This document shows, one piece after another, positions 6,491-12,555 of a DNA stretch of 16,546 nucleotides. The notes under the pieces were generated by a model. That model saw nothing but the letters and a program-made list of their open reading frames with translations. It ran no database searches and was not told the DNA's origin. The DNA comes from JBBSDV01 sp038240335 (GTDB lineage Bacteria > Chloroflexota > Dehalococcoidia > DSTF01 > JACRBR01). The stretch covers positions 1 to 16,546 of the forward strand of contig JBBSDV010000055.1 of assembly GCA_038240335.1 (NCBI GenBank), written 5' to 3'. The number at the start of each line of letters is the position of its first letter. Position 1 is the first letter of the stretch. A program made the position numbers and the translations under genes.

Positions 6491-7346
6491 GGGCGACTTC
6501 CACACGCACAGCACCGCATCCGACGGCCGCCTCAGCCCGACAGCAATCGTCGATCTGGCGGCCGAACAAGGCGTCCAGTACCACGCCCTCACCGACCACG
6601 ACTCTACCGAAGGCATCGCCGAGGCCCGTATCGCGTCGACGAAGCACCCGGGCCACATGCTCATCCCCGGGGTCGAGATGGGCTCCGACATCGAGGGCTC
6701 CGAGATCCACATGCTCGGCCTCTACCTCGACCCCGCAGACGACAAGCTGCAGGCGATGCTCGCCGAGCTGCGCATCGGTCGCGTCGCCCGTGGGCAGGGC
6801 ATCGTCGAGAAGCTCCGCGACATGGGCATCATGATCGAGTGGGATCGCGTGCAGGAGATCGCCGGCGAGGCGTCGGTCGGCCGGCCCCATGTCGCCGAGG
6901 CGCTGGTCGAGGCCGGCTACGTGAACAAAGTGGCGGACGCGTTCGACAAGTGGATCGGCCGCAACGGCCCCGCCTACGTCGAGCGAAAGCGCATGTCGCC
7001 GATCGAGTGCGTGGAGTGCATCGTCGACCGTGGCGGCCTCGCCTGCTGGGCGCACCCCGCGGAGCTCGGCCGCAACTGGGAGACCGTCGAGCCGATCCTG
7101 CGCGAGCTTAAGGCGGCGGGTATGCAGGCGATCGAGGTCTACTACAAGAACTACAAGCCGGAAACGATCGCGCGGCTCGCGGCCCTCGCCGATCAGTACG
7201 AACTGCTGCCGCTCGGTGGCAGCGACTACCATGGCATCTTCGGCAACGAAGAGTGCCTCCCCGGCGACATCCCCCTGCCGGACTCATCGATCGAGCGACT
7301 GCTCGCGCTGGCGCGTACCCTGCCGAATGCCGCGCTCGTCAGCTGA
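6480..7346 (+). CDS. PHP-domain phosphatase (RNase AM / nucleoside 3',5'-bisphosphate phosphatase type)
   Basis: PHP-family members of this type (E. coli YciV/RnaAM and relatives) remove phosphate from nucleoside 3',5'-bisphosphates or trim short 5'-phosphorylated RNAs. The 288-residue product has the trinuclear metal motifs: DFHTHS with H8 and H10, LTDHDS with D39, H40 and D41, PGVEMG (about 63-68), then AHPAELG, and GSDYHG near the C-terminus. ATG 6480 has GGAG (6471-6474) 5 nt upstream and overlaps the end of ymdB by 11 nt. A longer in-frame start at 6423 lies deep inside ymdB and is unlikely. The pairing suggests cyclic-nucleotide or RNA-fragment turnover. The exact substrate cannot be fixed from sequence. 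Confidence 0.88.
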   Translation: MRSKGDFHTHSTASDGRLSPTAIVDLAAEQGVQYHALTDHDSTEGIAEARIASTKHPGHMLIPGVEMGSDIEGSEIHMLGLYLDPADDKLQAMLAELRIGRVARGQGIVEKLRDMGIMIEWDRVQEIAGEASVGRPHVAEALVEAGYVNKVADAFDKWIGRNGPAYVERKRMSPIECVECIVDRGGLACWAHPAELGRNWETVEPILRELKAAGMQAIEVYYKNYKPETIARLAALADQYELLPLGGSDYHGIFGNEECLPGDIPLPDSSIERLLALARTLPNAALVS

Positions 7347-7390
7347 TCGCACGAACCATCACAATATAGGTGCGTCAACGACCACAGTGT

Positions 7391-7465
7391 TTGTTACCCT
7401 GAGTCGTGCGAAGGGTCTCGTTGGAGTGCCGGGGTCGACCGCATCTGCCGGCGTTTATCCGGCCA
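7391..7465. repeat. 75-bp tandem-spaced direct repeat, copy A (includes CACCCTGAG element)
   Basis: The unit starts with TTACCCTGAG...GCGAAGGGTC (7393-7417), continues with TCGTTGGAGTGCCG, and ends GCATCTGCCGGCGTTTATCC. Its right end can form a hairpin, GCCGG-CGTTTAT-CCGGC (7447-7463). It aligns with 7530-7605 almost base for base. Confidence 0.75.
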
Positions 7466-7529
7466 GCGCAGCCACGACAAACCGTCAGCACGTTGACGCA
7501 TGCCCAAATACGCGTCTCACCCACCGTGG

Positions 7530-7605
7530 TTGTCACCCTGAGCCGTGCCAAGGGTCTCGTTGGAGTGCCGACAACCGCCCGCATCTGCCGGCGTTTATCC
7601 GTCCA
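7530..7605. repeat. 75-bp tandem-spaced direct repeat, copy B (includes CACCCTGAG element)
   Basis: This is the second copy of the unit at 7391-7465, offset by 139-140 bp. It contains GTCACCCTGAGCC...CCAAGGGTC (7532-7556) and the same right end, GCATCTGCCGGCGTTTATCC. Its terminal hairpin is broken (CCGTC instead of CCGGC). Confidence 0.75.
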
Positions 7606-7660
7606 TAGCAGTCGCGGCGGTCGGCGCTCCGCCCGACTAACGGTCGAACCGTCGATGACA

Positions 7661-7666
7661 TAGCCT
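7661..7666 (+). promoter_or_regulatory. Candidate -10 box (leaderless promoter) of the methyltransferase gene
   Basis: TAGCCT ends 6 nt before GTG 7673. No Shine-Dalgarno sequence is present, so a leaderless mRNA is plausible. No -35 is evident. Confidence 0.45.
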
Positions 7667-7672
7667 AAGCGC

Positions 7673-8479
7673 GTGAAGAATCCTGATCGCGCGCCGTCTG
7701 AGCCGCTCACCGAATATGCCGACGATGAAGCGGCAGCGCTCTACGACCTGCAATACGACGGATACGAGAACGATCTCGGGCTGTACGAGCAGTTCGCGCG
7801 GCGCGGCGACACGCCGTCGCTCGAGCTGTGTGTCGGGAGCGGGCGCGTGGCGTTGCACCTCGCGCGCTGCGGATTGTCGGTCGTCGGCGTCGATGCCTCG
7901 CCCCAAATGCTCGGGCGCATGGACGCGAAGCTCGACCCGGCGACGGCCGGATACGTGCGTGCGATCGAGGCGGACATGCGAGATCTCGATCTCGGCGAAC
8001 GCTTCGATCTTGTGTATTGCGCGCTTGGCTCGTTCGCACTGTTACTGACCACGGCCGACCAGATCGCCGCACTGCGTAGCGTCGAGCGGCACCTGGCTCC
8101 CGGCGGGGTCTACGTGATGCAACTGCGTTCGCCCGTGCACACCGACTGGAGCATCGAGCCGACACCGCTGGTCATCGAGTGGCTGCGGCGCGATCCGGCA
8201 ACGGGTGAGATGGTGCAGAAGATGTCGTCGCTCCGCGTCTCGCGCGAGCGGCAGAGCGAACTGCACACGATCATCTTCGATCGCATCGCACACGATGGTG
8301 TGGTGCGCCGTCGGACGCTCGAGGTAACACTTCGGCTGACCGCCCTGCCCGAGCTCGAGCTGTTGCTCGAGCGATCAGGCCTCCGTCTCGCGCACGTCTA
8401 CGGCGACGTCGATCTCTCGCCCTACACCGACGACAGCGATACGATGGTCATCATCGCGGAGGCCGCGGATCCAACGTAA
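7673..8479 (+). CDS. Class I SAM-dependent methyltransferase, substrate unknown
   Basis: The 268-residue product has a Rossmann-type methyltransferase core. Motif I is LELCVGSGRVALHLA (about 50-64), the post-I acidic residue is in VVGVDAS (about 69-75), motif II-like AIEADMRDLDLGERFDLVYC follows, and then HLAPGGVYV. The N-terminal YADDEAAALYDLQYDGYENDLGLY is typical of the small-molecule methyltransferase group with a short helical cap. The C-terminal strand-rich part ends in MVIIAEA, as in many of these enzymes. GTG 7673 fits the -10-like TAGCCT 6 nt upstream. It stands alone between a repeat spacer and plsX, so context gives no clue to the substrate. Confidence 0.85.
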   Translation: MKNPDRAPSEPLTEYADDEAAALYDLQYDGYENDLGLYEQFARRGDTPSLELCVGSGRVALHLARCGLSVVGVDASPQMLGRMDAKLDPATAGYVRAIEADMRDLDLGERFDLVYCALGSFALLLTTADQIAALRSVERHLAPGGVYVMQLRSPVHTDWSIEPTPLVIEWLRRDPATGEMVQKMSSLRVSRERQSELHTIIFDRIAHDGVVRRRTLEVTLRLTALPELELLLERSGLRLAHVYGDVDLSPYTDDSDTMVIIAEAADPT

Positions 8480-8485
8480 TCGTTC

Positions 8486-8512
8486 GTTCGACGCGAAGGA
8501 CCAGCGTCGAAC
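8486..8512. repeat. Inverted repeat between the methyltransferase gene and plsX
   Basis: GTTCGACGC (8486-8494) and GCGTCGAAC (8504-8512) form a perfect 9-bp stem with a 9-nt loop, starting 7 nt after the methyltransferase stop. There is no T-tract. It may end the upstream transcript or control plsX. Confidence 0.5.
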
Positions 8513-8603
8513 ATGAGCACCGAGAAGGTCGCGATCTGCCGGACACGGGCGCCGACGGACGGAAGAGCGCAAGCCATGCACGGCGCACGCAAAGGGGAGA
8601 CTA

Positions 8604-9596
8604 TTGCTGATCGCCCTCGACGCCATGGGAGGCGACCATGCACCCGCCGAGATCGTCGCCGGTGCGCTTCTTGCCCGTGCGGAGCTCGGCATCCAAGTGG
8701 CGCTTGTCGGTCCCAAGGATGTGATCGAGGCCGAGCTGCTGCGCCAGCGGCAGCCGGCGACGAGCTTCGAGATCACGAACGCCACCGAGGCGATCGGCAT
8801 GGACGAGCACCCTGCCCAGGCCGTGCGCACCAAGCGCGATGCGTCGATCAATGTCGCAATGAGCATGGTCAAGCGGGGCGTTGCGGGGGCGTTCGTCTCC
8901 GCCGGCAACACCGGTGCCGTGATGGCGTCCGCGCTGATGACGCTCGGCCGCATCCCCGGCATCGAGCGCCCGGCGCTCGGCACCGTCGCCCCGTTTAGCG
9001 AATCCGGCGTCCTCGTGCTCGATGTTGGCGCCAACGCCGACGTGAAGCCGAACTACCTCGTGCAGTTCGCGCAGATGGGCGCGGTCTACGCCGAGCGCGT
9101 CCTCAATATCAAGAACCCGCGCGTGGCTCTCCTCAACATCGGCGGTGAAGAGACGAAGGGCAGTGAGCTGATCCAGGAGGTCTATGGCCGCCTTGGCAAG
9201 GCGGGTGTGAACTTCGTTGGCAACATCGAAGGCGGCGAGGTGCATCGCGGCAAGGCCGACGTCATCGTTACCGACGGTTTCACGGGAAACGTTGCCGTGA
9301 AAGTCACCGAGGGCGTCTCGGATTTCATCTTCCGCGAGCTGCGTTCATCGTTGACATCGAAGCTGCAGTACAAGCTCGCAGCGATGGTGCTGCGCCCGGC
9401 ATTAGTGAAGATGCGCGACAAGATGGATCCGAACACGTACGGCGGCGTCCCATTGCTCGGCGTCAACGGCGTCGTCATGATCGCCCACGGCAACTCGGAC
9501 GCCCGCGCCATCCGCAACGCTCTCCGTTTCGCGAACGAGGCCGCATCATCGGGCATGCTCGACAGCATCCGCATGACCGCGCACCGCGGGCGCTGA
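8604..9596 (+). CDS. plsX: Phosphate acyltransferase PlsX
   Basis: PlsX makes acyl-phosphate from acyl-ACP and phosphate, supplying PlsY at the start of membrane phospholipid synthesis. It acts at the cytosolic face of the membrane. The 330 residues match the family length. Signatures are the N-terminal LIALDAMGGDHAP, FVSAGNTGAVMASAL (about 97-111), LGRIPGIERPALGT, LDVGANADVKP, and GFTGNVAVKVTEG. The start is TTG 8604, preceded by GGGGAG (8594-8599) at 4 nt, and this puts the conserved IALDAMGGD at residue 3. In many bacteria rpmF precedes plsX and fab genes follow; here neither is present. Confidence 0.96.
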   Translation: MLIALDAMGGDHAPAEIVAGALLARAELGIQVALVGPKDVIEAELLRQRQPATSFEITNATEAIGMDEHPAQAVRTKRDASINVAMSMVKRGVAGAFVSAGNTGAVMASALMTLGRIPGIERPALGTVAPFSESGVLVLDVGANADVKPNYLVQFAQMGAVYAERVLNIKNPRVALLNIGGEETKGSELIQEVYGRLGKAGVNFVGNIEGGEVHRGKADVIVTDGFTGNVAVKVTEGVSDFIFRELRSSLTSKLQYKLAAMVLRPALVKMRDKMDPNTYGGVPLLGVNGVVMIAHGNSDARAIRNALRFANEAASSGMLDSIRMTAHRGR

Positions 9597-9639
9597 TCAC
9601 GTCAATTGGGTTTTCGGCGAGCCGGCCGCGAGCGTCGCG

Positions 9640-10035
9640 TCACCCCGACTCTGTAAGCGTGTACTCAAAGTCATATGAGTGCTGCGCGTCGACAATATTG
9701 ATCGCCATGCTGCCGGTGAGTCCGGTGAGATCACCGTTTCCGGAATCCGGCACGACCGTGACACGTAGTTCCGGCGCGCCGCGCGTCATGATGCCGTTGT
9801 GCTGCAAGACGAACGCTCCGGTTCTGCCGTGTAGCGTGCCGGAGACCCGCTCCATCGCGACGTAGCCGCCGGAGCCCTCGACATCGCTCATCGCGGCCAG
9901 CATCTCCCCGGCGCTCGTCGCTTCCAGGTCGCCATGGAACTGCTTGTCGATGGACATGCGGCCGAGCTTTGCTTCGGGATGGTGCGGCTCAATCGGCGTC
10001 GTCGTGACGTCAAACGTGCCCATGGCGTGGGTCAT
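9640..10035 (-). CDS. DUF3224 family protein
   Basis: The 131-residue product matches the DUF3224 pattern from end to end: MTHAMGTFDV, LGRMSIDKQFHGDLEATS, GEMLAAMSDVEGSGGYVA, GTLHGRTGAFVLQHNGIM, VVPDSGNGDLTGLTG, and HSYDFEYTL at the C-terminus. The family is a small allene oxide cyclase-like beta-barrel of unknown role, and no catalytic residues can be named. ATG 10035 is well set by AGGAGG (10042-10047) 6 nt upstream, one of the best Shine-Dalgarno sites in the window. It lies about 160 nt downstream of the SGNH hydrolase gene on the same strand and converges with plsX across 43 nt. Confidence 0.92.
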   Translation of the reverse strand: MTHAMGTFDVTTTPIEPHHPEAKLGRMSIDKQFHGDLEATSAGEMLAAMSDVEGSGGYVAMERVSGTLHGRTGAFVLQHNGIMTRGAPELRVTVVPDSGNGDLTGLTGSMAINIVDAQHSYDFEYTLTESG

Positions 10036-10196
10036 GCTGAACCTCCTGTTTTTTCTGCACCCGTCGCGTGTATCTCAGCACGTACCCGTGACGCTTCTTA
10101 CCTTCCGCGCTGACATACCGGAGTGCACCGCCTGCATTGTTCCTTGAGTGGCTGGCGGCGAGCAGCAACTTCTTCGATGCGCTAGCCGAATCTAGG

Positions 10197-11078
10197 CTAA
10201 TGGCTCGCCGTCGGGAGTACGCGCTGGGAGATGAGCCTGAACAAGTTGGCAATGGCGAGATGACCCGCATCCGTCGGATGCACTGTATCGACCGATGGGT
10301 CAATGTAGCCCTTCTGTACCGGATTCTCCGTGCCGTCAGCGCCGTTGAATTCCGAATGCGCATCAGCGATCTGGACGCCGTGGGACTGGGCGAGCTCCCG
10401 CAGATGCTCGTTCATTTGGCTCAGGTAGGGCTCGAAGATGTAGAAAGAGCCCTCGGCCTGATTCAGCGCGGCGTCCGGATAGTAAACGTTCAGCAATGCA
10501 ATGCTCGCTGCGTCGGTCTCGATCAGGCTTTGTATTTCCTCCACGATGGCGTCCATGTTTGCGTCAAAGAGCGAGACCATGCTTCTCAAGCAATCCTGAT
10601 TGTCAGCTCCCCCACAGTAGCCGAAAGGGAACTGCCGATACGATTCCTTTGCATAGAAGAAGTCGTTCGTCCCCACTCCGACCGTGATGACGCGCGAGTG
10701 GGCGATAGCGCTTCGGTCTTCCGTGCGCGTCCTGATGTAGCTCAGTATCTTCGTCGATTTCGCGCCTGGCTCGGCCAGATTCACGACCGTCGTGCGTGCG
10801 TGGAAGTCTTCGTCGATGTAGCGTGCGTACCTCTGCACCCAACTATTGCTCGCCTTGCTGGCACCTGATCCACTGGTAATGGAGTCACCTAATGCCGTGT
10901 ATTGCAGCACAGATCTTTCGCGGGGGGGGGGGCTTAAGGTGTTGACGAAGAAGAGAACTGCCAGCGCGCCTAGAAGGAGAATCCCAAGCAGGATGACGAG
11001 ATCGCGAGTGCGCGTCGGCCCCAAGCGCCGCAGCACGTAGGTGGGCGTCAACCTGAGGTTACGGGCGCGGAGACGCAT
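10197..11078 (-). CDS. Membrane-anchored SGNH/GDSL-type hydrolase with an 11-C tract
   Basis: This is a predicted ester or acyl hydrolase of the SGNH superfamily, probably outside the cytosol. The 293 residues begin with a basic stretch and one transmembrane helix (about 27-47, LVILLGILLLGALAVLFFV). The SGNH domain has block I GDSITSG with nucleophile S66, block II NLAEPGAKS (Gly), block III GVGTNDFF with N138, and block V DTVHPTDAGH with D264 and H267. The start is uncertain; no Shine-Dalgarno site is visible before ATG 11078. Codons for S49-P50-P51-P52-R53 contain eleven consecutive C on the coding strand, just after the membrane anchor. GC is clearly lower than in its neighbours (about 55% in 240 hand-counted bases), which suggests later acquisition. 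The substrate is unknown. Confidence 0.85.
   Translation of the reverse strand: MRLRARNLRLTPTYVLRRLGPTRTRDLVILLGILLLGALAVLFFVNTLSPPPRERSVLQYTALGDSITSGSGASKASNSWVQRYARYIDEDFHARTTVVNLAEPGAKSTKILSYIRTRTEDRSAIAHSRVITVGVGTNDFFYAKESYRQFPFGYCGGADNQDCLRSMVSLFDANMDAIVEEIQSLIETDAASIALLNVYYPDAALNQAEGSFYIFEPYLSQMNEHLRELAQSHGVQIADAHSEFNGADGTENPVQKGYIDPSVDTVHPTDAGHLAIANLFRLISQRVLPTASH
10922..10932. repeat. 11-base G/C homopolymer inside the SGNH hydrolase gene
   Basis: Eleven G on the plus strand (C on the coding strand) lie between the membrane anchor and the catalytic domain. With 11 bases the gene is in frame. Removing one base gives TAG after 10 codons past the tract, and adding one gives TGA after about 12, so either change switches off the catalytic domain. 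Confidence 0.8.
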
Positions 11079-11166
11079 TCGCGGAAACTGCCGACAGAGG
11101 GCGGCACGGTTTCATGCGTGTTCCATGTGTCACGTCGTACCTCTCGCCTCGCGGCGCTGCGCGCCC

Positions 11167-12354
11167 TCAAATCGCGCCGGCATCGCGGAGCGAGACGATG
11201 TCGTCCCACGAATAGCCGGCCGCCAGCAGTATCTCCTCGGTGTGCTGCCCGAGCTCCGGCGCGGCGGGCGCCGCTTCGGCGGGCGTCTCGCTGAACTTCC
11301 ATGGAAAGCCGACGATCTGCGTCGGCCCGTTCGTGGGATGGTCGACCGTGAGCACGTACTCGTTGGCGAGCGCCTGCGGGTCGCTGATTACATCCTCGTA
11401 GTCCTGAACGGGGCCGCAGATCATGTCGTGTGCCTCAAGGACCGCGATCCACTCGGCGGTCGTCTTGGCCAGGAACTTGTCGTCGAGCAGCGTGTAGAGC
11501 TGCGCGAGGTTCATCGCGCGCGCGAGGCCGTTCGAGAAGCGCTCGTCGTGCTCGAGTTCCGGCATCGCAACGGCGGCGCAGAACGCGGGCCAGCGATCGT
11601 CGCCGACGCCACCGACGACGGCCCAGCCGTCGGCGGTCTGGAACGTGCGCCAGATCGTCGGCAAGTAGCCGTGCCCGCGGCCGGCGCGTCGCTTGCGCCG
11701 GCCGAGAATGTATGTCTGAAGTTCCCACGCCTGAGCGGCGATCGCCGTGCCGAACAGCGACGTTTCGATCTTCTGCCCGACCCCCGTCTTCTCGCGGTGC
11801 AGCAATGCCGCGACGACGGCAAGAGCGAGGTTCATCGCGCCCATGTAGTCGGCGATCGCGGCGCCCGCCGGCAACGGACCGCCGTCCTCCTCCCCGGTCA
11901 TCGACATCAGGCCGGAGCGCGCTTGCGCCGCGATGTCGAACGCCGGATGCGTCGTCTTCGGACCTTTGCTGCCCCAACCCGAGGCGTGGGCGTAAATGAT
12001 TGCCGGGTTGATCGCGCGCGCCTCGTCGTAGCCGAGGTCCAGGCGCTCCATGACGCCGGGGCGGAAGTTGTGCACCATCACATCCGCATCCGGCAGTAGC
12101 TTGCGGACGATTTCGACACCAGCTTCGTGCTTGAGGTTCACCGTGAGACTTCGCTTGCCGCGGCTGTGCGCGAGATGGTACGCCGACACGCGGTGCTCGC
12201 CGTGCATCTGCAATAGCCGCCCAAGATCGCCGAACTTCGTCGGCTCGATCTTTATCACGTCGGCGCCCATGTCGGCCATTGTCAGCGTCGCCTGCGGCCC
12301 CTGCTGAAAGATCGTGAAGTCGAGCACGCGTACGCCCGCAAGTGGTCCCGCCAT
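11167..12354 (-). CDS. CaiB/BaiF (family III) CoA-transferase
   Basis: Family III CoA-transferases move CoA between carboxylic acids through an aspartyl-CoA intermediate; relatives act on oxalate, carnitine, bile acids or succinate-linked acids. The 395 residues have the family core: LAGVRVLDF, ADMGADVIKIEP, HLAHSRGKRSLTVNL, VHNFRPGVMERLDLGYD, YAHASGWGSKGP, SGLMSMTG, and AAIADYMGAMN, with the likely catalytic D169. This matches the numbering of D169 in Oxalobacter formyl-CoA transferase. ATG 12354 is chosen because GGAGGTG (12361-12367) is well spaced from it and the family motif LAGVRVLDF follows at once. A start at 12360 is also possible; 12423 is not supported. It diverges from glgA over about 200 bp. 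The donor and acceptor acids cannot be told. Confidence 0.9.
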   Translation of the reverse strand: MAGPLAGVRVLDFTIFQQGPQATLTMADMGADVIKIEPTKFGDLGRLLQMHGEHRVSAYHLAHSRGKRSLTVNLKHEAGVEIVRKLLPDADVMVHNFRPGVMERLDLGYDEARAINPAIIYAHASGWGSKGPKTTHPAFDIAAQARSGLMSMTGEEDGGPLPAGAAIADYMGAMNLALAVVAALLHREKTGVGQKIETSLFGTAIAAQAWELQTYILGRRKRRAGRGHGYLPTIWRTFQTADGWAVVGGVGDDRWPAFCAAVAMPELEHDERFSNGLARAMNLAQLYTLLDDKFLAKTTAEWIAVLEAHDMICGPVQDYEDVISDPQALANEYVLTVDHPTNGPTQIVGFPWKFSETPAEAAPAAPELGQHTEEILLAAGYSWDDIVSLRDAGAI

Positions 12355-12542
12355 CGTCATCACCTCCGGTGGGAGGGTATCGCGTGCGGGCGGTTGGTGG
12401 CTCAGGTCCGTCGAGAGATCCACGACCGGACGACTGGTGGCCGAGAAGCATTAGAGGTGGCATGATCAACGTGTCGGGAATCACAGAAGTATTGCAGGGC
12501 TGCCGGTGATCCGTTACACATAGCTATCACACCGCCGCGCCA

Positions 12543-12548
12543 TAGGTT
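12543..12548 (+). promoter_or_regulatory. Candidate -10 box (leaderless promoter) of the glgA operon
   Basis: TAGGTT ends 7 nt before TTG 12556, and there is no Shine-Dalgarno sequence. An imperfect inverted repeat, GGTGAT...ATCACACC (about 12505-12533), lies just upstream where an operator could sit. Confidence 0.4.
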
Positions 12549-12555
12549 TCCCGTT

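Larger units (their letters stand above)
7347..7672. other. Repeat-containing spacer between the PHP gene and the methyltransferase
   Basis: The 326-base gap has two copies of a 75-bp direct repeat that begins with the CACCCTGAG-type element, and the candidate methyltransferase promoter at its right end. No protein-coding gene is credible here. Confidence 0.6.

Noticed and set aside
5552..6712. Long minus-strand frame (386 residues) opposite ymdB and the PHP gene
   Set aside because: The plus-strand proteins are clear family members here. The minus product is low-complexity, Asp/Arg-rich and matches no family; it is a shadow typical of high GC.
7375..7710. Minus-strand frame of 111 residues and plus-strand frames at 7406-7663 and 7030-7608
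   Set aside because: They translate the 75-bp repeat units (VTLSRAKGLVG, RPLARLRVT) and have no independent support.
8513..8998. Plus-strand frame of 161 residues starting before plsX
   Set aside because: Although AAGGA precedes its ATG, it runs through plsX in another frame and becomes Arg-rich shadow sequence.
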